Notes under the pieces: model-generated
What the model saw: only the letters and a program-made list of their open reading frames with translations
The model's database searches: none
Told to the model about the DNA's origin: nothing
Source of the DNA: Asanoa sp. WMMD1127
GTDB taxonomy: Bacteria; Actinomycetota; Actinomycetes; Mycobacteriales; Micromonosporaceae
Length of the DNA: 64,000 nt
Reading direction: 5' to 3'
NCBI RefSeq assembly: GCF_029626225.1
Contig: NZ_JARUBP010000001.1
Coordinates: forward strand, 6,262,001-6,326,000
Shown: in pieces, positions 27,987 to 36,335 of the stretch
Layout: every line of letters starts with the position of its first letter
Numbering within the stretch: the first letter of the stretch is position 1
Position numbers and translations under genes: made by a program

Positions 27987-28730
27987 TTACCCGCGCCGCA
28001 GGTACGCCTCGATGCCGTCGAGCAGCCGACGCAGGCCGAACTCGAAGGCGTGGTCGGCGTCGACCAGCCCGTACGCCTCGCCGGCGGCGGCGCCGACCCG
28101 GGCCGCGACCGGGAACCGCTCCGGGTCGAACACCTTCTCCAGCAGCGGCGCCTGCACGGCCCACCACTGGTCGTCGGTCATGCCGCTGCGGTCGGGCGCC
28201 TGGGCGAACTCGACGGCGGTCTGGGCGGCGCCGCTCACGTAGGCGAGCACCGACGTGAGCGCGGTGTCCATGTCCACGTCGGACAGTCCGGCGCCTTCGA
28301 GCGCGCCGAGCTCGTAGTCGTATTTCGCGATCAGGTTCGGGCCCATCGGCGGGCGGGACGTGCCGATCTGGAGCAGCCACGGGTGCCGGCGGTAGAGCGC
28401 GAGATTGGCCCGGGCGACCTGCTCGAGCCGGGCCCGCCACTCGGGGGCCGGTTCGGGGCGCTCGGTCTCGCCGAGCACCTGGTCGATCATCAGGTCGAGC
28501 AGCTCGCCCTTGCCGGGCACATAGGTGTAGAGCGACATCGCGCCCACCCCCAGCCGCTCGGCGACGCGGCGCATGGACAAATTGGCCAGCCCGTCGCCGT
28601 CGGCGATCTCGATGGCCGCCGTGACGATCCGGTCGACCGACAGGCCCGTGCGGCCCTCCCGGTCGGCGGAGCGCCAGAGCAGCGCCATGCTGCGCGCCGG
28701 GTCGCCGGTTCCGCTGTGTTCGACCGCCAT
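27987..28730 (-). CDS. TetR-family transcriptional regulator
   Basis: This 247-residue TetR regulator has its helix-turn-helix at about residues 30-75 (VDRIVTAAIEIADGDGLANLSMRRVAERLGVGAMSLYTYVPGKGELLDLM). A long TetR_C-type ligand-binding domain follows. ATG 28730 follows GAGGTG by 11 bases; GTG 28742 is an alternative. It is divergent from the exporter genes, and the gap contains several CCGTAC palindromes, so it probably represses drrA-like and drrB-like genes and itself until a drug is bound. Confidence 0.88.
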   Translation of the reverse strand: MAVEHSGTGDPARSMALLWRSADREGRTGLSVDRIVTAAIEIADGDGLANLSMRRVAERLGVGAMSLYTYVPGKGELLDLMIDQVLGETERPEPAPEWRARLEQVARANLALYRRHPWLLQIGTSRPPMGPNLIAKYDYELGALEGAGLSDVDMDTALTSVLAYVSGAAQTAVEFAQAPDRSGMTDDQWWAVQAPLLEKVFDPERFPVAARVGAAAGEAYGLVDADHAFEFGLRRLLDGIEAYLRRG

Positions 28731-28748
28731 GGTGTTTGGCACCTCGTT

Positions 28749-28796
28749 CCGTACGGTGTACCGTACGCCGTACGGAGTGTTCCGTACAGCGTACCG
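28749..28796. promoter_or_regulatory. CCGTAC operator cluster
   Basis: CCGTAC occurs at 28749, 28761, 28768 and 28782. CCGTACG-C-CGTACGG (28761-28775) is a perfect 7-1-7 palindrome, and GTACGG-N4-CCGTAC (28751-28766) is a second overlapping one. It is the likely binding site of the divergent TetR protein. Confidence 0.75.
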
Positions 28797-28813
28797 ATCA
28801 TAAGGGGTGACCC

Positions 28814-29764
28814 ATGGAAGCGGTGACGGCGCATGCCCTGCGGCGCCGGTTCGGTCCGGTCGAGGCGCTCGCCGGCGTCGACCTGGCGGTGCCGGCGGGC
28901 ACGGTGCACGGCCTGCTCGGACCCAACGGCGCCGGCAAGACCACCCTGGTCCGGATCCTGACCACGTTGCTGCGCCCGACCGGCGGCACGGCGACGGTGG
29001 CGGGCTTCGACCTGCGCCGCGACCCGTTCAAGGTCAGGGAGAACATCGGCCTCGTCGGGCAGCACGCGGCGGTCGACGAGATCCTCTCGGGCCGGCAGAA
29101 CCTGGAGATGTTCGGCCGGCTCCACCACCTGGGCCGGGCGCGGGCCAAGTCGAAGGCGGTCGAGCTGCTGGAGCGGTTCGGGCTGGCGGACACCGGGTCG
29201 CGCGCGGTCAGCACGTACTCCGGTGGCATGCGCCGCCGCCTCGACCTGGCCGCCAGCCTGATCACCGCGCCACCGGTGCTGTTCCTCGACGAGCCGACCA
29301 CGGGCCTGGACCCGCGCAGCCGCAGCGAGGTCTGGGACGCGGTCCGCGGCCTGGTCGCCGGTGGCACGACGGTGCTGCTGACGACCCAATACCTCGAGGA
29401 GGTCGACCGCCTGGCCGACCGGGTGACGGTGATCGACCACGGCACCGTGATCGCCGCGGGCACGCCGACCGAGCTGAAGGGTCAGCTGGGCGGCGACCGG
29501 ATCGACGTGGTGGTCTCCGACCCGGCCGACCTGCCGGCGGCGGCCGCGCTGCTGGCCCGGCTGAGCGGCGACGACCCGGAGACCGACGCCGACAACCGCC
29601 GCGTGGGCGTCGCGGTCGGCGACCGGATGGCGGCCCTGACCGGTGTCGTACGCGGCCTCGCCGACGCCGGGATCGCGGTGGAGGACGTGACGCTGCGCCG
29701 CCCCACCCTCGACGAGGTGTTCCTGCACCTGACCGCCACCGACCGGGAGAAGGTGACCGCGTGA
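28814..29764 (+). CDS. Daunorubicin-resistance-type ABC ATPase
   Basis: This 316-residue ATPase of the DrrA family has Walker A GPNGAGKTT near residue 38, the DrrA-like NIGLVGQHAAVDEILSGRQNL, signature STYSGGMRRRLDLA, Walker B VLFLDEPTTGLDPRSR and TQYLEEVDRLADR. The C-terminal domain (LDEVFLHLT) is also DrrA-like. AAGGGGTG precedes ATG 28814. It couples by a 4-bp overlap to the permease gene. It probably powers export of a hydrophobic drug; the substrate is unknown. Confidence 0.9.
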   Translation: MEAVTAHALRRRFGPVEALAGVDLAVPAGTVHGLLGPNGAGKTTLVRILTTLLRPTGGTATVAGFDLRRDPFKVRENIGLVGQHAAVDEILSGRQNLEMFGRLHHLGRARAKSKAVELLERFGLADTGSRAVSTYSGGMRRRLDLAASLITAPPVLFLDEPTTGLDPRSRSEVWDAVRGLVAGGTTVLLTTQYLEEVDRLADRVTVIDHGTVIAAGTPTELKGQLGGDRIDVVVSDPADLPAAAALLARLSGDDPETDADNRRVGVAVGDRMAALTGVVRGLADAGIAVEDVTLRRPTLDEVFLHLTATDREKVTA

Positions 29765-30561
29765 ACCGGCTGCGCTGGGCGCTCGCCGACGGCGCCACAC
29801 TGACGCGCCGCGACCTCGACCACTGGATACGGCAGCCGGCCCAGGTGGTCATCGGGCTGCTGTTCCCGGTGATGCTCGTGCTGATGTTCGGCTACCTGCT
29901 GGGCGGCGGCATGACCGTGCCCGGCGCGGCCGGCGGCTCCGCGTACCGCGAGTTCCTCATCCCCGGCACGCTCGCCCTGACGATGGTGTTCGGGCTGGAG
30001 GGCACGTTCCAGGCCATCAAGACCGACGTCGCCCGTGGCGTCACGGACCGGTTCCGCTCGATGCCGATGGCGTCGTCGGCGGTGGTCGTCGGCCGCAGCG
30101 TCGCCGACCTGCTCAACGCGGTCGTCTCGCTGGGCGTGCTGGTGCTGGCCGGCCTGGCGATCGGCTGGCGCTGGCATTCGGGCCTGGCGGCGGCCCTGGC
30201 CGCGTTCGGGCTGCTGCTGCTCCTGCGGTTCGCGATGCTGTGGGTGGGGATCTATCTGGGCCTCGTCGTACGCGGCGAGGGCGCGCTGGTCGCCGTCCAG
30301 ATCCTGGTCTGGCCGCTGGGCTTCCTCTCCAACACCTTCGCGGCGCCGTCGAGCATGCCGGGCTGGCTGGGCACGATCGCGGAATGGAACCCGCTGTCGT
30401 CGACGGTCGGCGCGGCCCGGGAGCTGTTCGGCAACCCGGGCTGGGGCGGCGACTCCTGGGTGGCCCAGCACGCGATCCTGATGGCCGTCGTCTGGCCGGC
30501 CCTCCTGATCGCGATCTTCTTCCCCCTCTCGGTCCACCGCTACCGCAACCTCGACCGCTAG
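29761..30561 (+). CDS. ABC-2 permease (DrrB-like)
   Basis: This 266-residue permease has six predicted helices, with the first cytoplasmic segment LTRRDLDHWIRQPAQVVIGLLFPVML typical of DrrB and the ABC-2 signature around FRSMPMASSAVVVGRSVADLL. GTG 29761 overlaps the ATPase stop (GTGA). It forms an exporter with the preceding ATPase under TetR control. The stop overlaps that of the convergent methyltransferase by 4 bp (CTAG). Confidence 0.88.
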   Translation: MNRLRWALADGATLTRRDLDHWIRQPAQVVIGLLFPVMLVLMFGYLLGGGMTVPGAAGGSAYREFLIPGTLALTMVFGLEGTFQAIKTDVARGVTDRFRSMPMASSAVVVGRSVADLLNAVVSLGVLVLAGLAIGWRWHSGLAAALAAFGLLLLLRFAMLWVGIYLGLVVRGEGALVAVQILVWPLGFLSNTFAAPSSMPGWLGTIAEWNPLSSTVGAARELFGNPGWGGDSWVAQHAILMAVVWPALLIAIFFPLSVHRYRNLDR

Positions 30562-31187
30562 CGCGACGGCGGGCGGCGGGCGCGGAACAGCTGGTGCCCG
30601 CCGCCGCCTTCGGGCACGAACTCGTCGGACTCGACGACGAGGCCGACGCCGGCGATCCAGGCGCGGTAGGTGGCCGCGTCGGCGTGGCTCCACCACATGG
30701 TGGCGTCGCCGCCGAGCCAGCCGTCCTCGGCGCCGGTCCACGCCGTGGCGCCGGTGGTCGCGAGCAGGATCCCGCCGGGCCGCAGCCAGTCGGCGATCCG
30801 CCCGATCAGCCGCGGCTGGGCCGGCAGCGGCACGTGGATGAGCGCGTAGAGGCAGACGACGGCGTCGAACGCGGCCTCAGGGAAGCGGACCTCGGTGGCG
30901 TCGGCGCGCAGGAACGTCGCGGTGGGTACGAGGCGGCGGGCGCGGTCGACCTGGACGGCGCTGATGTCGACGCCGGTGACGTGGTGGCCGTCGTCGGCCA
31001 GGGCCCGTGCCACCGGGACACCGCAGCCGCAGCCGAGGTCGAGCACATTCGCGCCGGGCGGAAGGCGCCGGCGCAGGTCGGCGAGCCAGGCCAGGTACTC
31101 GACCGGGGCGTCGTCGTCGCCGCGGTAGCGGTAGGAGACGCTGTCGTAGCCGCGGCGGACGATCTCGGTGGGGTCGTTCCGGTCCAT
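30558..31187 (-). CDS. SAM-dependent class I methyltransferase
   Basis: This 209-residue methyltransferase has motif I VLDLGCGCGVPVARAL near residue 50, the acidic end of beta-2 in VTGVDIS, and FDAVVCLYALIHVP as motif post-II. It is of the ubiquinone/Tam-like Methyltransf_25 type and the substrate is unknown. ATG 31187 (MDRNDPTEIVRRGYDSVSYRY) is the usual N-terminus of this group. Confidence 0.85.
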   Translation of the reverse strand: MDRNDPTEIVRRGYDSVSYRYRGDDDAPVEYLAWLADLRRRLPPGANVLDLGCGCGVPVARALADDGHHVTGVDISAVQVDRARRLVPTATFLRADATEVRFPEAAFDAVVCLYALIHVPLPAQPRLIGRIADWLRPGGILLATTGATAWTGAEDGWLGGDATMWWSHADAATYRAWIAGVGLVVESDEFVPEGGGGHQLFRARRPPSR

Positions 31188-31291
31188 GCCTGGGCATGCT
31201 GGTCCGCGCGGCGGCCGTCGGCGACCGGTTTTCGGCCGGCCCGGCGCGGCGCGGTGTGCGGGCCCTTGGTCCTCGGTAGCGTGCGTTGTCC

Positions 31292-32401
31292 GTGGAGACC
31301 GTTGCCGCCGAGACCAGGCCCTGCGCCCACTGCGGGCGTCCCGTCGAGCAGAACGTCGGCGCCGGGCGGCCGTTCCGCTACTGCCGCGACAACGACGGCG
31401 AGTGTCAGAAGGCGTCCCGCAACGCCCGGATGCGCCAGCGTGGGGCGCCCGGCCTGTCGGGGCAGATCGCGCGGACGTGGGAGGTCGTCGACCGGCTCGA
31501 CCAGGTCGTCGAGACGCTCTCCGACGCCCTGCACGCCGAGCTGTCGCCGGCCGGGGTGGAGCGGCAGGTCGCCCAGGTGCGCGCGGAGGCGGCCGCGGCG
31601 GTCGCGGCGGCGCAGACCGAACGTGACGACGCGCGCCGGGCCGCCGAGCAGGCCGCGGCCGACGCCGGCGCGGCCCGGCTGGAGCGCGACGCCGCCCGCC
31701 GGGAGGGGACGGCCGCCAAGGACGGCGCGGAGGCGGCGCGGCGCGAGGCGGACGAGGCGATCGTCCGGGCCCGGGACGCCGAACGGGCGCGGGACGGCGC
31801 GCAGCAGGCCGCGTCGGCGGCGGCCGCGTTGCGGGCGCAGGCGGAGGCCGACCGGGACGCGGCCCGGCGGGACGTGCGGGCGCTGCGGTCCGAGGTCGAC
31901 GCGGCCGGCCGGCAGGTCGCGGACCTGGCCCGGGAGCGGGACACGGCGCTCGCCGACGCGCGCCGGGCCACCGACAACGCCGCCGCGGCGGTCGAGCAGG
32001 CGGCGCGGTTCCGGGCCGAGGCCGCCACGGCCGGGCAGGCCGCCGCGGAGGCCCGCGCGCAGGCCGACCAGGCCCGGGCGGCCGCGGAGGAGGCGCGGGC
32101 GGCGACCGACGCGGCGCGGGCCGCGGTGACGGCCCGCGAGCGGGAGCTGGCCGCCGAGCGGGACGGTGCGGCCCGCCGGGAGGAGGCCCTGGTGGCGGAG
32201 GTGCGGCAGGCGCGGGCGGCGGCCGAGGCCGCGCAGGTCGACCTGCGTGCCCGGATCGCCGACGCCACCGCCGAACGGGACGCCGCCCGTGACCGGGCCG
32301 CGCAGCTGGCCGGTCAGGTGGGTGACCTGGCGGCGGCGCTGGCGGCGCTCGGGGCGGCCCGGACCGCGCCGGAGCTGCCCGCGCAGCCGGCCGTGCGGTG
32401 A
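31292..32401 (+). CDS. Zinc-ribbon plus long coiled-coil protein
   Basis: This 369-residue protein starts with a cysteine cluster, CAHC then YCRDNDGEC (C-x2-C...C-x6-C), likely one zinc site. A conserved-looking linker (RNARMRQRGAPGLSGQIARTWEVVDRLDQVVETLSDAL) follows, then about 280 residues of alanine-, arginine- and glutamate-rich heptads that should form a continuous coiled coil. No transmembrane helix is seen. The function is unknown; similar short zinc-ribbon/coiled-coil proteins in actinomycetes are uncharacterised. GTG 31292 is used; a TTG two codons earlier is possible. The coiled-coil region is compositionally biased, but the N-terminal cysteines argue for a real gene. Confidence 0.7.
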   Translation: METVAAETRPCAHCGRPVEQNVGAGRPFRYCRDNDGECQKASRNARMRQRGAPGLSGQIARTWEVVDRLDQVVETLSDALHAELSPAGVERQVAQVRAEAAAAVAAAQTERDDARRAAEQAAADAGAARLERDAARREGTAAKDGAEAARREADEAIVRARDAERARDGAQQAASAAAALRAQAEADRDAARRDVRALRSEVDAAGRQVADLARERDTALADARRATDNAAAAVEQAARFRAEAATAGQAAAEARAQADQARAAAEEARAATDAARAAVTARERELAAERDGAARREEALVAEVRQARAAAEAAQVDLRARIADATAERDAARDRAAQLAGQVGDLAAALAALGAARTAPELPAQPAVR

Positions 32402-32443
32402 GGTCGACGGCCGGTGACGTAGATCGCACCGGCTGAACGGTCG

Positions 32444-32487
32444 TTTGCCCGCGGACGTGCCGCACATCCTCGACATAATCGGGCAAA
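32444..32487. promoter_or_regulatory. Long-spaced inverted repeat upstream of rbpA
   Basis: TTTGCCCG (32444-32451) and CGGGCAAA (32480-32487) are exact inverted repeats 28 bp apart in the 265-bp gap between the coiled-coil gene and rbpA. It could be a terminator stem or a split operator. Confidence 0.35.
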
Positions 32488-32596
32488 ACTCCCGGCGCGC
32501 GTGGAAGTAGAACCGCTCATGAACGCGCGTCTGCCGCTACGCTCTGACCGTTTACGACGACGTACCTTTGTAAGGAGCGAGACGCGCGTGAGCGCC

Positions 32597-32623
32597 GGGA
32601 ATCCCCCGGCTCCTCCCGTCGTT
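32597..32623 (+). promoter_or_regulatory. SigR-type promoter of rbpA
   Basis: GGGAAT (32597-32602), an 18-bp spacer, then GTT (32621-32623) matches the SigR/SigH thiol-stress consensus GGAAT-N18/19-GTT. It lies about 44 bp before the rbpA start. In Streptomyces rbpA is a known SigR target, so this agrees with family knowledge. Confidence 0.75.
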
Positions 32624-32666
32624 GTTTCGTGAGGACAAGCAACACGACCGAGGGGAAGAGCCGATC

Positions 32667-33008
32667 ATGGGCGAGCGCATGCTGCGCGGCAGCCGGCTAG
32701 GCGCAGTCAGCTACGAATCCGACCGCAACACCGAGCTCGCCCCACGCCAGACCCGCGAGTACCTGTGCGCGAAGGGCCACCAGTTCGAGGTCCCGTTCGC
32801 GGTCGACGCCGAGGTCCCCATGACCTGGGAGTGCAAGTTCGACGGCAGCGTGGCCCGGCTGGTCGACGGCAGCGAGCCGGAGCAGAAGAAGGTCAAGCCC
32901 CCGCGTACGCACTGGGACATGCTCCTGGAGCGGCGCTCGATCGCCGAGCTCGAGGACATCCTGGCCGAGCGCCTCGAAGAGGTCCGGGCCCGGCGCGGCG
33001 GCAAGTAA
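32667..33008 (+). CDS. rbpA: RNA polymerase-binding protein RbpA
   Basis: This 113-residue RbpA binds the principal sigma factor and promoter DNA and stabilises the open complex. The core domain carries CAKGHQFEVPFAVDAEVPMTWEC (zinc-type beta barrel; first C at about residue 34). The basic linker (EQKKVKPPRTHWDMLLERRS) and C-terminal sigma-interaction helices (IAELEDILAERLEEVRARRGGK) follow. ATG 32667 has AGGGGAAGAG upstream. It sits by fxsA and ppm1/lnt, as in mycobacteria. A strong terminator follows. Confidence 0.96.
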   Translation: MGERMLRGSRLGAVSYESDRNTELAPRQTREYLCAKGHQFEVPFAVDAEVPMTWECKFDGSVARLVDGSEPEQKKVKPPRTHWDMLLERRSIAELEDILAERLEEVRARRGGK

Positions 33009-33033
33009 CAGCCCGCCCCACCGAACGCAGCGA

Positions 33034-33060
33034 AAAGCCCCCGCCGACCGCGGGGGCTTT
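33034..33060 (+). terminator. Intrinsic terminator of rbpA
   Basis: AAAGCCCCCGC (33034-33044) and GCGGGGGCTTT (33050-33060) form a perfect 11-bp stem with a 5-base loop and A/U ends, between convergent rbpA and fxsA, so it can work in both directions. Confidence 0.9.
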
Positions 33061-33080
33061 CGCATGTGCGCGTCTGTCGG

Positions 33081-33740
33081 TCAGCGGCGCGGGCCGGGCT
33101 CGACGATCTCGCCCTCGACGACCTCGCCCTCGATCACCGGGCCCGGGTCGGTGCCCGTGGCGCCCTGGGAGTCGGCGTGGATCCGCGGGCCGGGCTCGGC
33201 CGGGCCGGTCACGGTCGGGCCGCCGCCGCCCGTCGGGCCGGGACCCGTCGGCGGGCGCTCCGCTCCGCCGACACCGCCGCCGCCGCCGTTGGACGGGGGG
33301 CGTGGGTCGCCGCGCCGGACGCGTACCCGGCGGGGTCCGAAAAGATCACCGGCCTGGGCCGAGGAGAGCCGCCGCTCGGTGGAGCGGCGCGCGACGTAGC
33401 GGGCGATCTGCCGACCGGGCGGCAGCGCGAGCAGGATGCCGAGGACGCCGGTGACCAGGCCCGGGATGGCCAGCAGCACGCCGGCGAGCAGCCCCACGAA
33501 CCCGTCGGTGACCTGCTCCCCCGGCGGTTGGCCGGCGTCGGCCGCGGCCCGGAACCGGCGCCACGCCCGCATCCCCTCGCGGCGCAGCAGGAACACGCCG
33601 GCGGCGGAGGCGACCACCACCAGCAGCACCGTGAAACCGAAGCCGATCAGGTGCGCGACCAGGATGAAAACGGCGATCTCCACCAGCACGGTGAGCAGGA
33701 TCGCCAGCGGCAGCCAACGGATCAGACCTCGACGTCGCAT
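33081..33740 (-). CDS. fxsA: FxsA-family membrane protein
   Basis: This 219-residue FxsA-like protein has an N-terminal four-helix membrane region (LPLAILLTVLVEIAVFILVAHLIGFGFTVLLVVVASAAGVFLLRREG, then VTDGFVGLLAGVLLAIPGLVTGVLGILLALPPGR) followed by a glycine/proline-rich tail of about 90 residues ending in VIEGEVVEGEIVE. E. coli FxsA modulates F-plasmid exclusion of phage T7; the actinobacterial role is unknown. ATG 33740 (a TTG just before it could also serve). Its placement between rbpA and ppm1 is conserved. Confidence 0.88.
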   Translation of the reverse strand: MRRRGLIRWLPLAILLTVLVEIAVFILVAHLIGFGFTVLLVVVASAAGVFLLRREGMRAWRRFRAAADAGQPPGEQVTDGFVGLLAGVLLAIPGLVTGVLGILLALPPGRQIARYVARRSTERRLSSAQAGDLFGPRRVRVRRGDPRPPSNGGGGGVGGAERPPTGPGPTGGGGPTVTGPAEPGPRIHADSQGATGTDPGPVIEGEVVEGEIVEPGPRR

Positions 33741-33785
33741 CAATCCAGCATGACACGCGGGAGCACGGGCGACGTCAGGGTCGCG

Positions 33786-34583
33786 TCAGGGTTTCCCACC
33801 GGACTTGCCGCGCCCGAACAGCGCGTCCCGGCGGGACCGCAGGCCCCACACGGTGACCCGCATCAGCGCCTCGCGGACGATCGACGAGCTCATCTTGCTC
33901 GCGCCCCGCTCACGCTCGGCGAACGTGATCGGCACCTCGACGATCTTGAATCCGGCCTTGTGCGTACGCCAGGTCAGCTCGACCTGGAACGAGTAGCCCT
34001 GCGAGGCCACCGACTCGAAGTCGATCTTCTCCAGCACGGGCACCTTGTAGACGCGGTAGCCGCCGGTCGCGTCGCCGTGCGGCATGCCCAGCGCGAGCTT
34101 GACGTAGGTGTTGCCGACCCGGGAGATCACGAAGCGGTGCCAGGGCCAGTTGACGACCTTGCCGCCGGGCGTCCACCGGGAGCCGATCACGGCGTCGGCG
34201 GTGCGGGCGGCGTCGAGCAGGTGGGGAAGCTGCTCGGGGGCGTGGGAGCCGTCGGCGTCCATCTCGACGACGGCGTCGTAGCCCCGGTCGATCGCCCACC
34301 GGAAACCCTGCACGTAGGCGGCGCCGAGACCCTGCTTGCCGGGCCGGTGCAGCACGTGGATGTGGTCGTCGTCGGCGGCGAGCCGGTCGGCGATCTCGCC
34401 GGTGCCGTCGGGGCTGTTGTCGTCGGCGACCAGGATGTCGGCGGCCGGCACGGCCCGGCGGATCCGGCCGGTGATGAGCTCGACGTTGTCGGCTTCGTTG
34501 TAGGTGGGCACCACGACGAGCACCCGTCCGACACCCGGGTAGCCCTCCGTCACGTCGCCAACCGGCGTGTTGCCCTCGCTCAC
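33786..34583 (-). CDS. ppm1: Polyprenol monophosphomannose synthase
   Basis: This 265-residue GT2 glycosyltransferase has VLVVVPTYNEADNVELI at the start of the fold, LVADDNSPDGTGEI, and the metal-binding VEMDADGSHAPEQLP. It transfers mannose from GDP-mannose to polyprenyl phosphate, the donor for lipoarabinomannan-type glycolipids and protein O-mannosylation. GTG 34583 overlaps the lnt stop by 4 bp; in M. tuberculosis the two activities are fused in one Lnt-Ppm1 protein, here they are separate but translationally coupled. The enzyme lacks membrane helices and probably uses Lnt as anchor (inference). Confidence 0.93.
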   Translation of the reverse strand: MSEGNTPVGDVTEGYPGVGRVLVVVPTYNEADNVELITGRIRRAVPAADILVADDNSPDGTGEIADRLAADDDHIHVLHRPGKQGLGAAYVQGFRWAIDRGYDAVVEMDADGSHAPEQLPHLLDAARTADAVIGSRWTPGGKVVNWPWHRFVISRVGNTYVKLALGMPHGDATGGYRVYKVPVLEKIDFESVASQGYSFQVELTWRTHKAGFKIVEVPITFAERERGASKMSSSIVREALMRVTVWGLRSRRDALFGRGKSGGKP

Positions 34584-36238
34584 CCTGCCTCCGTTCGCGC
34601 GCCGTCGGCCCCGTCCGCCGCCGTCGATGTGTCTGGTGTTGCTGGTGCGATTGTCCCCCGCACCGCCCGGCGGCGCCGGATCACGGCCGCGACGACCAGC
34701 GCGGCCACCGCGAACCCGGACAGCACCATCTCGGGCCAATAGCCCAACTGCGTAGCAAGCGTACGCGTTGCGCGTGGCGTCATCTCGGCGACCACGACAC
34801 CGGGGGTGTTGAAGCCGGTCTCCTGGTGCACGGCGCCGTCGGTGGTGACGAAACCGGACACCCCGACCGTCGAGGCCATCAGCGCGTCCCGGCCGTGCTC
34901 GACGGCCCGCAGCCGCACCATCGCGAGCTGCTGGCGGGCCTCCGACTCGTCGAAGGTCGCGTTGTTGGTCTGCACGGCGAGGATGTCGCCGCCGGCGGTG
35001 ACGGTGTCGCGGACGATCCCGTCGTAGGCGACCTCGAAGCAGATCACGTCGCCGATGGTGGCCGGGCCCATGTCGAGCACGCCGGGCCGGTCGCCGGCGA
35101 CGAAGTCGGACCGGACCCGGTCGACCTCCTTGCTGACCATGCGGGCGATGTCGCGCAGCGGCACGTACTCGGCGAACGGCACCGGGTGCTGCTTGATGTA
35201 CATGCGGCCCGCGTCGTTCTCGTCGGCGCCCTGCCCGGGCAGCCACACGACACCGGCGTTGCGGACCTCGTTCTCGCCGGGCCCGCGCAGGACCGCGCCG
35301 ACCAGGATCGGCGCCTTGATCGAGTCGGCGGCGCGGCTGATCGCGGCCGCCGCCTGCAGGTCGAGGAACGGGTCGACGTCGCTGGAGTTCTCGGGCCAGA
35401 TCACCAGGTCGGGCTGCTGCGCCTGGCCGGTGGTGACCCGGCCGGCGAGCTCGACGGTGCCGGTGACGTGGTTGTCGAGGACGGCGCGGCGCTGGGCGTT
35501 GAAGTCCAGGCCGAGGCGGGGGACGTTGCCCTGCACGATCGCGACCCGGACCGGCTTCTCGCCGGCGCCGCCGCCGGTGGGGATGACCAGGCCGACGGCG
35601 GTGAGGGCGATCGCGGCGGCGGCGAGGCCCGCGCTGGTCACGCTCCACTTCCGCTTCCGCCAGGCGGCCGCGACGAGCAGGCCACCGGCCAGGGCCACGA
35701 CGAACGTGACCAGTGGGGCGCCGCCGAGGGCCGCGAACCGCAGCGTGGGCGCGTCGGCCTGGCTGAACGCGAGCCGGCCCCAGGGGAAGCCGCCGAACGG
35801 GAGCCGGTCACGGGCCGCCTCCTGGGCGACCCAGAGCAGGCCGGTCAGCAGCGGCCAGGTCCAGCGGTGGCGGTCGACGAGCGGGCTGGCGTACGCGGCC
35901 GCGGCGCCCAGCAGCGCGACGAACAGCGACTCGGCGACGAACAGCAGCACCCACGGCAGCACGCCGGTGTGCAGGTTGGTCCACTCGAGCAGCGGGCCGA
36001 AGAAGACGAGGCCGGCGACGAGACCGAGGGCGGCGCCGGCGCGGGCGCGGCGGCGGTGGACGGCCGCGGCGAGCAGGGCGACGGAGATCGGGGCCAGCCA
36101 CCACAGGTCGTAGCGCGGGAACGCCAGCAGCTGCGTCACGCCGGCCGCGACCGCCATCGGCGCCGCAACGCGCAACGGCAACGGCCGGGGCGCCGGCGAC
36201 GCGGCCACCTCGGGCGCCGCCTCGACGATGGTCACCAT
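34580..36238 (-). CDS. lnt: Apolipoprotein N-acyltransferase
   Basis: This 552-residue enzyme has about seven N-terminal helices (residues 20-220) and an extracytoplasmic nitrilase-like domain (about 230-490) with catalytic glutamate in IWPENSSDVDP, lysine after IKQHPVPFAEYVP and cysteine in ICFEVAYDG. A final helix and tail follow. It N-acylates the lipid-modified cysteine of lipoproteins in the membrane. ATG 36238 is the start. It is the first gene of the lnt-ppm1 operon. Confidence 0.93.
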   Translation of the reverse strand: MVTIVEAAPEVAASPAPRPLPLRVAAPMAVAAGVTQLLAFPRYDLWWLAPISVALLAAAVHRRRARAGAALGLVAGLVFFGPLLEWTNLHTGVLPWVLLFVAESLFVALLGAAAAYASPLVDRHRWTWPLLTGLLWVAQEAARDRLPFGGFPWGRLAFSQADAPTLRFAALGGAPLVTFVVALAGGLLVAAAWRKRKWSVTSAGLAAAAIALTAVGLVIPTGGGAGEKPVRVAIVQGNVPRLGLDFNAQRRAVLDNHVTGTVELAGRVTTGQAQQPDLVIWPENSSDVDPFLDLQAAAAISRAADSIKAPILVGAVLRGPGENEVRNAGVVWLPGQGADENDAGRMYIKQHPVPFAEYVPLRDIARMVSKEVDRVRSDFVAGDRPGVLDMGPATIGDVICFEVAYDGIVRDTVTAGGDILAVQTNNATFDESEARQQLAMVRLRAVEHGRDALMASTVGVSGFVTTDGAVHQETGFNTPGVVVAEMTPRATRTLATQLGYWPEMVLSGFAVAALVVAAVIRRRRAVRGTIAPATPDTSTAADGADGARTEAG

Positions 36239-36305
36239 CGCTCACCCATGCGGGGAAGGGTACGGCAGCGGAGTACCAAGATCACGAGCCGCACCGGAAC
36301 GGAAA

Positions 36306-36335
36306 TCGGGGCGTGACCTCACGGTCACGCCCCGA
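36306..36335. terminator. Orphan 13-bp perfect hairpin
   Basis: TCGGGGCGTGACC (36306-36318), loop TCAC, GGTCACGCCCCGA (36323-36335). It lies 68 bp upstream of the lnt start in a gene-free kilobase, so what it would terminate is not obvious; an RNA leader structure is also possible. Confidence 0.6.

Noticed and set aside
30558-32486. A 642-codon reverse frame spanning the methyltransferase and the coiled-coil gene
   Set aside because: Only the last 209 codons are methyltransferase; the rest is proline/arginine-rich antisense of the coiled-coil gene.
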